In this document: piece after piece, positions 1-7,535 of the stretch
Layout of the letters: every line of letters starts with the position of its first letter
Position numbering within the stretch: the stretch's first letter is position 1
Virus record (IMG/VR): IMGVR_UViG_3300020468_000010
Span: 1 to 51,468 of that record
DNA length: 51,468 nt
Source: a virus
Strand: one strand, 5' to 3'
Program-made: the position numbers and the translations under genes
Notes under the pieces: model-generated
Database searches by the model: none
Seen by the model: the letters and a program-made list of their open reading frames with translations, nothing else
Told to the model about the DNA's origin: nothing

Positions 1-230
1 TCAGGGTGTTCTTGAGTGAGCTCGATGAATTCGATGTTCATGAGGGTCTCGGTAGCTTCGGTCAGGTCGCCAAGCATCAAGCAAGCAGCGCCGAGGAGGA
101 TAGTGTCAGCGTTCTTGCCAACCCACTCTGCTGTGTCCATGCCGGTGTCAATGACTTTGTTGACTGTGGAATTGTTAGTGAACTCTTTGTTGAAACGGTT
201 CTTGATTGAGTCGAATGAATAAGTTGCCAT
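1..230 (-). CDS. Hypothetical protein, 3' end off the window
   Basis: A leftward ORF starts with ATG at 230 and runs off the left edge without a stop (76 codons visible). GGAG lies 8 nt upstream of the ATG. The visible N-terminus begins MATYSFDSIKNRF and continues with a mixed polar and hydrophobic sequence including a short stretch ILLGAACLMLGDL. I do not recognise a family. It reads in the same direction as the early/replication genes at the right end, and so may be an early gene, divergent from the packaging block. It is not the 5' part of the polymerase cut at the other edge, because the frames do not match and the sequence has no exonuclease motifs. Confidence 0.7.
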   Translation of the reverse strand, partial: MATYSFDSIKNRFNKEFTNNSTVNKVIDTGMDTAEWVGKNADTILLGAACLMLGDLTEATETLMNIEFIELTQEHP

Positions 231-372
231 GATGATTCTCCATTGATGATTGATAGGCGATAACTGAGTTATCACAAATGAAACCGACAACCGACGACGT
301 AAGGAGGAGGTCTGAGTCCCACGGACAAGGTTCAATGGTTAGGTGTTAAAACAAGGTTCCAATGTTGGAATC

Positions 373-405
373 GGGGAAAGGGGTGCTGCTGGGGGCGAGG
401 TGGGG
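373..405 (+). other. G-quadruplex motif
   Basis: Four G-runs, GGGG, GGGG, GGGGG and GGGG, are separated by loops of 3, 7 and 6 nt. This meets the canonical four-tetrad quadruplex pattern. It lies in the divergent non-coding region about 85 bp before the HNH gene. Function is unknown; a role in packaging or replication control is only a possibility. Confidence 0.6.
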
Positions 406-455
406 AGATGATGCCTCAGTGATTCTGACACCAGGAATCACAAAAATTTATAGTG

Positions 456-475
456 AAATATTAGTAAATATTAGT
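456..475. repeat. Tandem 10-bp repeat AAATATTAGT x2
   Basis: Two exact back-to-back copies of AAATATTAGT lie just before the HNH start. One helical turn of spacing suggests a protein-binding site on one DNA face. The core TATTAGT recurs in the inverted repeat at 40,703-40,733 near the repressor gene and at 7,767-7,773 just before the capsid promoter, so a common regulator is possible. Confidence 0.4.
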
Positions 476-488
476 TAACTTGCGAATT

Positions 489-995
489 ATGGCGAAGACG
501 TTTGTTTGCACTAACTGCAAGCAGCGAAAGGGTGAGGCAAAGTTTGAGCTAAAACTAAACAAAAACGGCACTAAATCCAGGATGCGCAAGTGCAACGATT
601 GCACGGCATCTAGCCGCAGATATATAACTGAACGTAAAAGTTATTTTTCTAAAATTTGTTCTGCTCAAAAGTATATGCATTCTTCTGGAAAACGCGCACC
701 TAAAGGACTAGCTTGGGCGATTGACCCAGAGTATTTGCTTGACCTTTTCGATGCACAGAAGGGTAGATGTGGTTATTCAGGCGTTCTGATGACCACTTTT
801 CGTGATGGCACTGGCTCTCACGATCTCAACGCGTCTATAGATCGCATCGATCCTGAACAAGGGTACACCAAAGACAACATCCATCTAGTTTGCTACCGAG
901 TGAACCTCATGAAGCATTCGCTAAGTGAGCCCATGTTCGATTGGTGGTTGACAAATATCTATCGACATCACATTTGCAAAGAAACATTAGAATAG
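489..995 (+). CDS. HNH endonuclease next to terminase
   Basis: The 168-aa protein starts at ATG 489; an in-frame TTG at 480 is less likely. The N-terminus has a CxxC pair (CTNC) and a second pair (CNDC), forming a probable zinc ribbon. The C-terminal half carries an HNH-like core: KGRCGYSG, then NASIDRIDPEQGYTKDNIHLVC, which matches the usual 'hDRid...GYt.dNi..vc..cN' signature, although the second Cys pair is partly lost (VCYRVN). HNH proteins beside the terminase genes often support DNA cleavage during cos packaging. It could also be a free-standing homing-type endonuclease. No strong ribosome binding site is visible. Confidence 0.75.
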   Translation: MAKTFVCTNCKQRKGEAKFELKLNKNGTKSRMRKCNDCTASSRRYITERKSYFSKICSAQKYMHSSGKRAPKGLAWAIDPEYLLDLFDAQKGRCGYSGVLMTTFRDGTGSHDLNASIDRIDPEQGYTKDNIHLVCYRVNLMKHSLSEPMFDWWLTNIYRHHICKETLE

Positions 996-1002
996 CTAAT
1001 AT
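974..1002 (+). promoter_or_regulatory. Predicted sigma70-like promoter P1 (packaging genes)
   Basis: TTGCAA (974-979) and TAATAT (997-1002) are separated by 17 bp. The -10 lies inside TTAGAATAGCTAATAT (987-1002), a 16-bp string repeated exactly in the promoter at 21,502-21,517. The predicted start of transcription falls almost exactly on the ATG at 1009. Confidence 0.6.
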
Positions 1003-1008
1003 GCGCTA

Positions 1009-1311
1009 ATGACGGATAACCTAGAAGTGTTGTGTCTAGAAGGTCTTGAGAAAGCGTTGATCGGCTACCAAATGAACGCCGATTCCCATTTGCTTACTTT
1101 GGTCTACGACTATGACGCAACGCTAGAGCTATTACGTGAGCTTGGTTATGAGCAATCCGAAATTGTGGATTTTCTAGAGGAAATTAGAAATATAGATTTT
1201 GTATCGCCGCCCGTTTTTGTGCGACTCGATGAGCAAGCAAGAGTAAACGTATTGCGATGTGCCTATGGAGACCGATATTACTTCAACGACGGTGAGCGCA
1301 CCATCCACTGA
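1009..1311 (+). CDS. Hypothetical protein, 100 aa
   Basis: A 100-residue acidic protein with a leucine-rich helical N-terminal part (LEVLCLEGLEKALIGYQ) and a segment ELGYEQSEIVDFLEEI that looks helical. No family is recognised. It lies between the HNH gene and the small terminase subunit and ends 4 nt before the preferred terminase start. The ATG has no Shine-Dalgarno sequence, and the predicted P1 transcript begins at about the ATG, so it may be read as a leaderless message. If that is wrong, an internal start at 1072 is the alternative. Confidence 0.6.
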   Translation: MTDNLEVLCLEGLEKALIGYQMNADSHLLTLVYDYDATLELLRELGYEQSEIVDFLEEIRNIDFVSPPVFVRLDEQARVNVLRCAYGDRYYFNDGERTIH

Positions 1312-1315
1312 AGAT

Positions 1316-1795
1316 ATGTCGAGAGCCGAGTTTGAATCTCATATGCCATATATGGGACTCCAAGCCGGTGAATTGACAATTCAGCAGGAAAAGTTGGTGC
1401 AATTTATATGTAGCGGTATGTCAACTGCCGCTGCTGGGCGAGCGGCTGGGTATACAACCCCGCAATCTGCGTGGGCGGCTGCAAAAACCCCCAATGTAAG
1501 AAAGGCCATCGACTATTTTCGCCAGGAAATGCGCGAGGAGGTCAAATTTGGCGTGAATGAAGCGCATTCGATGTACATGAATGCCTATGTTTCCTCTGCA
1601 AATGCTACCGAGATGAAGAACACCGTGGACAGCATGGTGCGTTTGCATGGTTTGGCAAAAGAAGCGCAGCAAACGACACAAGTAAATGTGCAAATTAACG
1701 GGGCCAAGCAGCTAGAACGCCTTAGTGACGATGAATTGCTCCAGATAGCCGGTAAAGATGTTAAGTATTTAGAGCCAACCGCTAATGACGGATGA
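1316..1795 (+). CDS. terS: Terminase small subunit
   Basis: The 159-aa protein contains the segment LTIQQEKLVQFICSGMSTAAAGRAAGY, the DNA-binding helix-turn-helix typical of phage small terminase subunits ('lt.qQ..fv.....g....AA..AGy'). A second helical part (VRKAIDYFRQ) and an oligomerisation region follow. The protein recognises the packaging site and stimulates the large subunit. It overlaps the large subunit start by 11 bp. The start at 1316 was chosen because it follows the previous stop; ATG 1265 in the same frame would add 17 residues. Confidence 0.85.
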   Translation: MSRAEFESHMPYMGLQAGELTIQQEKLVQFICSGMSTAAAGRAAGYTTPQSAWAAAKTPNVRKAIDYFRQEMREEVKFGVNEAHSMYMNAYVSSANATEMKNTVDSMVRLHGLAKEAQQTTQVNVQINGAKQLERLSDDELLQIAGKDVKYLEPTANDG

Positions 1796-3431
1796 AGCAG
1801 CAAGAACGACATGTGAGCGTTGCAAAAAATCAGTACCCGTCACCTTAATGGGTCTAGATGACCTGTGCGTGTACTGCCAAGCGGATCAGCAGGACAGGCT
1901 ACCAACACCAAATCATTTCAGCGTTGCAGAACCACCTCCTAAAACCCCCGAAGAGCTAGCCAGAGAGGAGCTCGCGCTCAGAATACTGACGCGCAAACGT
2001 ATGCTGCCCTTTGTAGAGCGGTTCAATCCCGACTATCAAGCGGGGTGGGTTCACAAGGACATATGTAAGCGGCTAGAAAAATTTTCACAGGATGTCGTGG
2101 AGAAAAAGTCGCCACGGCTAATGCTGTTCATGCCACCTCGACACGGTAAATCGACACTTGCCAGCGTGGCATTCCCCGCTTGGCACTTGGGACGTAACCC
2201 TGATCACGAGTTCATTAGCTGTTCATACTCAGGCTCCTTGGCAATGGGCTTTTCACGGAAGGTACGTAACCTTTTGCGAGAGCCATCCTACAAGAGTGCA
2301 TTTAAAACACGTCTCGATCCAGAGTCACAGAGTGCGGAAGCATGGTTGACCACTGGTGGTGGAGGATTTGTTGCTGCGGGTGTCGGAGGAGGTATTACTG
2401 GTAAAGGAGCACACGTCCTTGTCATCGATGATCCGGTTAAAAACAGGGAGGACGCTGAGTCCCAGAATAATCGGGACGCTAACTGGGATTGGTATACTTC
2501 TACTGCCTATACCCGTTTGGCTCCTGGTGGCGGGGTTTTGGTTATTCTCACCCGTTGGCACGATGATGACCTCGCCGGTCGTTTGCTCCGAATGGGAACA
2601 GACGGCGGCGACGAATGGGAAGTTGTCCGATACCCAGCAATCGCAGAACTTGACGAAGAGTTCCGTGTCACGGGCCAACCGTTGCACGCAGAGCGATACA
2701 ACTTTGAATCTCTAGAAAGAATCCGAAAAGCAGTTGGCCCTAGAGATTGGTCAGCTCTATATCAGCAGAATCCCGTAGCGGATGAGGGTGATTACTTCAC
2801 CCGCGACATGATTAATTACTACGAACCCGAACACATCGATGAAGATCGGATGAAGTTCTATGCCGCTTGGGACTTAGCCATTGGCAAGAACGACCGTAAC
2901 GATTATTCAGTCGGCATGGTTATCGGGGTTGATGAATATGACCAAATGTTCGTTATGGACGTGGTCAGAGGACGCTTTGATGGCTTCGAGATAGTTGAAC
3001 GCATTTTAGATCTATACGTTCAATGGAAGCCGACCATGGTGGGTATTGAGAAGGGACACATCGAGATGGCACTCGGACCCTTCTTAGAGAAACGCATCCG
3101 CGAACGCGGTCTTTACGAGATGTATGTGAAAGACCTCAAGACCGGACGCAGAGATAAAGAAGCCAGAGCGCGAGCGATACAGGGACGTATGCAGCAAGGC
3201 ATGGTGTTCTTTCCGAAGGATGCGCTGTTTACCGCTCCTCTGGTAGCAGAACTTCTCAGATTCCCCAATGGTACGCATGACGACCAAGTTGATGCTTTGG
3301 CATGGCTGGGTCTCATGATGGCAGAGTTTTCTACGTTCCAAGCACCGATTGTCCACCAGCCCTCTTGGAGGGACAAGCTTGCACATCTCACTGGGGGTGA
3401 AACTAAATATAAATCGGCGATGAGTGCTTAA
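1785..3431 (+). CDS. terL: Terminase large subunit
   Basis: This 548-aa packaging motor has a Walker A PPRHGKS (about residues 117-123), a Walker B VLVIDDP with adjacent acidic residues, a coupling region LTRWHDDDLAGRLL, and a C-terminal RNase H-like nuclease starting AAWDLAIGKNDRNDYS and ending in HDDQVDAL. It cuts concatemers and pumps DNA through the portal. The N-terminus carries an extra CxxC...CxxC ribbon (Cys10, 13, 28, 31) that most large terminases lack. It overlaps the small subunit gene and is followed by the portal after 2 nt, as in a packaging operon. Confidence 0.95.
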   Translation: MTDEAARTTCERCKKSVPVTLMGLDDLCVYCQADQQDRLPTPNHFSVAEPPPKTPEELAREELALRILTRKRMLPFVERFNPDYQAGWVHKDICKRLEKFSQDVVEKKSPRLMLFMPPRHGKSTLASVAFPAWHLGRNPDHEFISCSYSGSLAMGFSRKVRNLLREPSYKSAFKTRLDPESQSAEAWLTTGGGGFVAAGVGGGITGKGAHVLVIDDPVKNREDAESQNNRDANWDWYTSTAYTRLAPGGGVLVILTRWHDDDLAGRLLRMGTDGGDEWEVVRYPAIAELDEEFRVTGQPLHAERYNFESLERIRKAVGPRDWSALYQQNPVADEGDYFTRDMINYYEPEHIDEDRMKFYAAWDLAIGKNDRNDYSVGMVIGVDEYDQMFVMDVVRGRFDGFEIVERILDLYVQWKPTMVGIEKGHIEMALGPFLEKRIRERGLYEMYVKDLKTGRRDKEARARAIQGRMQQGMVFFPKDALFTAPLVAELLRFPNGTHDDQVDALAWLGLMMAEFSTFQAPIVHQPSWRDKLAHLTGGETKYKSAMSA

Positions 3432-3433
3432 AG

Positions 3434-5542
3434 ATGGCAAAACATTCAAAGATATCATCGGAACGGGAGCATGAAATTGCTTCAGGACAGTGGGATCGGT
3501 ACGTACGAGCTCGTGACAACGGACATCTAGACTATATAGAGCTGGCTAAGAAGTGTGATGCTTTCTATCGCGGTGATCAGTGGGCAATGGAAGACATTGC
3601 CACTCTTGATGCGGAAGGCCGACCAGCTCTAACGATCAACACGATACTCCCTACAGTTAACACCGTGCTGGGCGAGCAGAGCTCGCGTCGAGCTGACGTA
3701 AAGTTCAAGCCCCGCAAGGGTGGCGACGAGCAAGTTGCGGATACTTTGACCAAGGTGTTCATGCAGGTTTCCGATAACAACAAGCTCGATTGGGTTGAGC
3801 AGCAAGTGTTCAGTGATGGCCTGATTCTTGATGGCCGTGGCTATTTTGATGTGCGGGTGGACTTCAGCGACAGTGTTGAAGGCGAGATCCGTATCACTGC
3901 GAAAGACCCGCTCGATATCCTGATAGATCCTGATGCGAAAGAGTATGACCCCAAGTCTTGGAACGAGGTGTTCGAGACTAAGTGGATGACGCTTGATGAC
4001 ATCGAGGAGATGTACGGCAAGAAGAAGGCTGAAGCCTTGAGATTTATCGCTGAGAACGGCAACAGTTTTGGCCGTGACTCAGTCGAGTACGAGGAGACCC
4101 GTTACGGCGACATAGACACCCGTGAGGATTACCTCGGCGCAAATATTCCTGGGGAGGATGAGTACCGCAATGTGAAAGCGTTGCGTGTTATCGAGCGGCA
4201 GCACCGTAAATTAAACCGTTGTGAGTACTACGTTGATCCCTTGACCGGTGACCAGCGACAAGTGCCAGAGGCGTGGAGCGACCGCAAAGCTAAGAAGTTT
4301 GCCAAGGACCATAACCTATCAATCATTAGCAAGATGGTAAAAAAGGTTCGGTGGACTGTTTCCTGTGATCACGTAGTCCTTCACGACGATTGGTCACCTT
4401 ATGACGACTTTACCGTTGTCCCTTATTTTGCTTACTTCAGACGCGGCAGACCGTTTGGCATGGTCCGAAACCTGCTGTCTCCGCAGGAGCAGTTGAACAA
4501 GATCGCTAGCCAAGAGCTGCACATCGTCAACACCACCGCTAATAGTGGCTGGATGGTTGAGAGTGGCTCGCTGGTTGGCATGAATCCTGATGATCTGGAG
4601 GAGCACGGGGCTGAGACCGGTCTGGTGCTGGAGTATGCACGCGGCACTACGCCACCGACAAAGATTCAACCAAACCAGATTCCTACTGGTCTGGACAGAA
4701 TAAGTCAGAAAGCGGCGGCTAACGTCAAAGCTATATCGGGTATCAACGATTCTATGTTGGGTACTGACTCTGCGGAGGTTTCGGGCATTGCGATCCAAGC
4801 CAAGCAGAATCGCGGCACGATCATGATTCAAGTGCCGTTGGACAACCTGAACAAGACACGACAGTACCTTGCAGAGAAGACGTTGAACCTAATACAGCGG
4901 TTCTACACAGAAGAGCGTCTGATTCAGATCACTAATGAAGAAGATCCGATGCAGCCTCGTGAGCCCATGATTGTTAATCAAATGACTCCAGAAGGCAGGA
5001 TCGTCAACGATTTGACGCTGGGTGAGTACGACGTTGTGATCTCTACCGCACCAGCTCGTGACAGCTTCGATGAGATGCAGTTTGCCGAAGCGATCAGTCT
5101 GCGTAGTGCAGGTGTCGCTATTCCTGATGACGCAATTATCGAGTACTCGCACCTTGCTAAGAAGGCCGAGCTCGCCAAGCGCATCCGCATGATTACTGGG
5201 GTTGAGCAGAGTCCAGAACAGATGGAGATGAACGCAATGCAACAGCAACTGGCTATGCAGGAGCTCCAGCTCGGCATCGAGAAGATTGGTGCAGAGATAC
5301 AGCATCTTCAGTCAGAGGCTGCGGTCAACATGGCCAAGACCCAAGACATGTCTGAGATAGCACCACAGCTCAAGATGATGGAGCTGCAATCTGAGATGCG
5401 TCAGAAGGAGATGGAGCTGCAACTGCGCAGAGAGTTGGCTGACCTTACTAATCAAACCCGCGTGGCTAACCAGGAAACTTCTTCGGCTACCCGAATTGCT
5501 ACTACCGCAATGAATCAAACCAACAAGATGAACCAAGGATAA
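3434..5542 (+). CDS. P22-type portal protein
   Basis: The 702-aa protein forms the dodecameric ring through which DNA enters and leaves the head. The N-terminal part (KKCDAFYRGDQW, ALTINTILPTVNTVLGEQ) and the central part (GIAIQAKQNRG, near residue 450) match the P22-like portal family, and the length is close to P22 gp1 (about 725 aa). The C-terminal 150 residues are Gln/Met/Glu-rich and predicted helical or coiled coil, like the P22 barrel. It lies between the terminase and the scaffold, the standard position. Confidence 0.9.
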   Translation: MAKHSKISSEREHEIASGQWDRYVRARDNGHLDYIELAKKCDAFYRGDQWAMEDIATLDAEGRPALTINTILPTVNTVLGEQSSRRADVKFKPRKGGDEQVADTLTKVFMQVSDNNKLDWVEQQVFSDGLILDGRGYFDVRVDFSDSVEGEIRITAKDPLDILIDPDAKEYDPKSWNEVFETKWMTLDDIEEMYGKKKAEALRFIAENGNSFGRDSVEYEETRYGDIDTREDYLGANIPGEDEYRNVKALRVIERQHRKLNRCEYYVDPLTGDQRQVPEAWSDRKAKKFAKDHNLSIISKMVKKVRWTVSCDHVVLHDDWSPYDDFTVVPYFAYFRRGRPFGMVRNLLSPQEQLNKIASQELHIVNTTANSGWMVESGSLVGMNPDDLEEHGAETGLVLEYARGTTPPTKIQPNQIPTGLDRISQKAAANVKAISGINDSMLGTDSAEVSGIAIQAKQNRGTIMIQVPLDNLNKTRQYLAEKTLNLIQRFYTEERLIQITNEEDPMQPREPMIVNQMTPEGRIVNDLTLGEYDVVISTAPARDSFDEMQFAEAISLRSAGVAIPDDAIIEYSHLAKKAELAKRIRMITGVEQSPEQMEMNAMQQQLAMQELQLGIEKIGAEIQHLQSEAAVNMAKTQDMSEIAPQLKMMELQSEMRQKEMELQLRRELADLTNQTRVANQETSSATRIATTAMNQTNKMNQG

Positions 5543-5545
5543 TTT

Positions 5546-6613
5546 ATGGATGAGCAAGTAACAGAACAAGACAAACTGGAATTTGAAACTTTCCCAGGAG
5601 CAGACAAGCTCGAAGAGCGAGACGAGGATTTTAGTCTCAACTTTGGGCTTGATGATGAGGGCAACGCTACGGAAGAGCCGACTGAGGAGGTAGTAGATGA
5701 AGCTACTGAAGAGACTGTGGCAGAAGCGGAGGAGACAGCAGAAGAAGTTCCACATGAAACATCTGAGGTGGAGACTGCTGAAGAAGCTGAACAACCTGAA
5801 GAAGAGGTTGAAGAGGAAGTGGCCGAGCTGGAAGAAGAACCAGCCCCAGATCCAGCACCGGAGCCCAAGCAGAAAGGGCAGACGGTCCCTAAGTCTCGTC
5901 TCGACGACGTAATTAAGGAGCGCAATGAACTCCGTCGTGAAATGGAGGCGATGAAGGAATCGCAGAAACCACCTGCTCCAGCAGCTCCTGCCTATGATTT
6001 CGAGGCCAACGAAAAGAAATATCAGGACGCTGTCCTCGATGGAGAGACTGAGAAAGCTAAAGGTATTCGAGCGGAGATTAACGAAGCTACGCGTGCGCAA
6101 CTTAGCGCGGAGCTTACGCAGGAAGTTGAGCGCACGGTAAATCGCAAGAACGAAGAGAGCGCGTTACAGATTGCAGCCGACAAGCTGCAAGCAGACTTTC
6201 CAATGTTTGATCAGGACTCATCTGATTACAACGAGGCTATGACGCAAGAGGTCATTGATTTGCGTGATGCCTTTATTGTTAAGGGTGACCGACCTGTCGA
6301 TGCGCTGGCTAAAGCCTCTCAGTACGTCATTTCGACACACGATATCGCAGTTCCCGAAGTCGAGGAGTCTACTGGGCTCGCGGGTAAGGCCGCACCACCT
6401 AAGAAGACACTCGATGAGGTGGCCACACAGCGCAAGAAGAAAGCGCAGGTGGCATCCAAGCTTGATGCTGCATCAAAGCAGCCACCAGAACTTCCTGGTG
6501 AGAGCTCTAGTAATCACGGCGAAAAGGCGCTCGATATCAGCAATTTGTCAGAGGAAGAGTTTAACGCTCTACCAGAAGCAACTCTCAAACGACTACGAGG
6601 CGACATTTTGTAG
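5546..6613 (+). CDS. Putative capsid scaffolding protein
   Basis: The 355-aa protein has a very acidic N-terminal third (Glu-rich, residues about 30-110), a Pro-rich hinge (PAPDPAPEPK), a helical middle (RLDDVIKERNELRREMEAMKE), and a charged C-terminus ending in NLSEEEFNALPEATLKRLRGDIL. This composition and the position between portal and coat genes are typical of phage scaffolding proteins, which line the procapsid and leave before DNA enters. No sequence motif proves it, so the call rests on context and composition. Confidence 0.7.
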   Translation: MDEQVTEQDKLEFETFPGADKLEERDEDFSLNFGLDDEGNATEEPTEEVVDEATEETVAEAEETAEEVPHETSEVETAEEAEQPEEEVEEEVAELEEEPAPDPAPEPKQKGQTVPKSRLDDVIKERNELRREMEAMKESQKPPAPAAPAYDFEANEKKYQDAVLDGETEKAKGIRAEINEATRAQLSAELTQEVERTVNRKNEESALQIAADKLQADFPMFDQDSSDYNEAMTQEVIDLRDAFIVKGDRPVDALAKASQYVISTHDIAVPEVEESTGLAGKAAPPKKTLDEVATQRKKKAQVASKLDAASKQPPELPGESSSNHGEKALDISNLSEEEFNALPEATLKRLRGDIL

Positions 6614-6620
6614 GTGACGC

Positions 6621-6911
6621 ATGTCGAGTAAGAAAGACCCACGTTTAGCTAGAGCAGGAGTCAGCGGCTACAACAAGCCCAAAAGGACTCCTAGCCATCC
6701 GAAGAAGTCTCACATTGTCGTGGCTAAAGAGGGCGACAAGGTAAAGACCATTCGCTTTGGTGAGCAGGGCGCTAAGACCGCCGGTAAACCGAAGAAGGGT
6801 GAGAGCGAAGCTATGAAGAAAAAACGGAAGTCTTTCAAGTCTCGGCACGGGAAGAATATCGCCAAAGGCAAAATGTCGGCGGCGTATTGGGCAAACAAGG
6901 TGAAATGGTAA
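6621..6911 (+). CDS. Conserved basic phage protein, 96 aa
   Basis: A highly basic 96-aa protein with segments KPKRTPSHPKKSHIVVAKEG, VKTIRFGEQGAKTAG and KGKMSAAYWANKVKW. This pattern recurs, as I recall, in small proteins of unknown function encoded near head genes in marine phages. It may bind DNA or the acidic scaffold. It starts 7 nt after the scaffold stop. No catalytic motif is visible. Confidence 0.7.
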   Translation: MSSKKDPRLARAGVSGYNKPKRTPSHPKKSHIVVAKEGDKVKTIRFGEQGAKTAGKPKKGESEAMKKKRKSFKSRHGKNIAKGKMSAAYWANKVKW

Positions 6912-6920
6912 GGACTATCT

Positions 6921-7298
6921 ATGAAAGCTATAGCAGTTGTTGCAGCGGTTTTTTTCTCAATGTTCAGTTCAGCGTCCACAGTCATATCTTATGACGACGG
7001 GTCAACCTACACACTAAGTGGCGAGCAGCAGATTTACATTTCTACGCCGACTAGCGCGATTTTTAAAAGGCGTATTTATGCAAATAAAAGTACCTACTTC
7101 ATCGTCCAGCCGCCTTGGTCACAACGTGACTACATCGAGCAGCCAACGGACGGGCTAGAGGTGGGATCACATGAGTGGTGTCTTTCGTACCTCCCTTGGT
7201 CTGAAGGACTCACGTTTAATCAACAGGCGTGGGATCGGTACTGCGATACCAATAACAACGGTGTTTATGACCCAGCCGATAATGGCTGGGGTGGATAA
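6921..7298 (+). CDS. Predicted exported protein with Ca-binding-like loop
   Basis: The 125-aa protein begins MKAIAVVAAVFFSMFSSASTV, a good Sec signal peptide with probable cleavage after the SAS segment. The mature part is Tyr/Trp-rich and ends DTNNNGVYDPADNGWGG, which resembles an EF-hand or dockerin-like Ca2+-binding loop (DxNxNGxxDxxD). A secreted product among head genes is odd. It may act in the periplasm during infection or superinfection exclusion. No family is recognised. Confidence 0.6.
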   Translation: MKAIAVVAAVFFSMFSSASTVISYDDGSTYTLSGEQQIYISTPTSAIFKRRIYANKSTYFIVQPPWSQRDYIEQPTDGLEVGSHEWCLSYLPWSEGLTFNQQAWDRYCDTNNNGVYDPADNGWGG

Positions 7299-7302
7299 GT
7301 AT

Positions 7303-7497
7303 ATGGCTAGAGGTGTACAGCATTACAAGCGTGATGGCACGCCGTTTAGCGGGGGGACGCATAAGATGCCCAATGGTGAGACTCACTCAGGTAAGTCTCA
7401 CGGGAAGACATCGGTAAAGCTGTTCTATTTCAAAGATCTTTCTAAAAAAGCACAGGAGAAAGCCAATGGGTTACGCCGTAAAAAGAAGTCCCCCTAA
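7303..7497 (+). CDS. Small conserved phage protein, 64 aa
   Basis: The 64-aa basic protein (start MARGVQHYKRDG) contains GGTHKMPNGETHSGKSHGKTSVKLF, a His/Gly/Lys pattern I associate with small proteins next to head genes in marine phages. Function is unknown. The start at 7303 follows the previous stop by 4 nt; an in-frame ATG at 7282 would overlap the previous gene. Confidence 0.6.
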   Translation: MARGVQHYKRDGTPFSGGTHKMPNGETHSGKSHGKTSVKLFYFKDLSKKAQEKANGLRRKKKSP

Positions 7498-7525
7498 AAA
7501 GAAAAAGAAGAAAAAGAAGTCGTAA
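7466..7525 (+). CDS. Lys-rich microprotein, 19 aa
   Basis: A 19-codon ORF encodes MGYAVKRSPP followed by eight lysines and a serine. It has a good ribosome binding site (AGGAG, 7 nt before ATG) inside the end of the upstream gene. The extreme positive charge suggests contact with nucleic acid or with the acidic scaffold. It is too short for homology, so the support is the ribosome binding site, the clean reading frame and the position in a run of small basic genes. Confidence 0.45.
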   Translation: MGYAVKRSPPKKKKKKKKS

Positions 7526-7535
7526 TGGGGGCGCT

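Larger units (their letters stand above)
231..488. other. Divergent intergenic region, candidate cos/regulatory region
   Basis: This 258-bp non-coding stretch separates the leftward gene from the rightward HNH/terminase block. It holds a perfect inverted repeat GATAAC-TGA-GTTATC (259-273), two near-copies of ACAAGGTTC(C)AATG (324 and 351), a G-quadruplex motif (373-405), a 7-bp inverted repeat GTGATTC/GAATCAC with a 9-nt loop (419-441), and an exact tandem 10-bp repeat AAATATTAGT (456-475). In many phages an HNH gene next to the terminase accompanies cos-type packaging, so the cos site could lie here. That is inference; no known cos sequence was recognised. Confidence 0.5.

Noticed and set aside
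5312-6100. 262-aa minus-strand ORF over the scaffold gene
   Set aside because: It is the antisense of Glu-rich codons (GAA/GAG giving Phe/Leu/Ser runs), has no ribosome binding site and lies opposite well-supported portal and scaffold genes.
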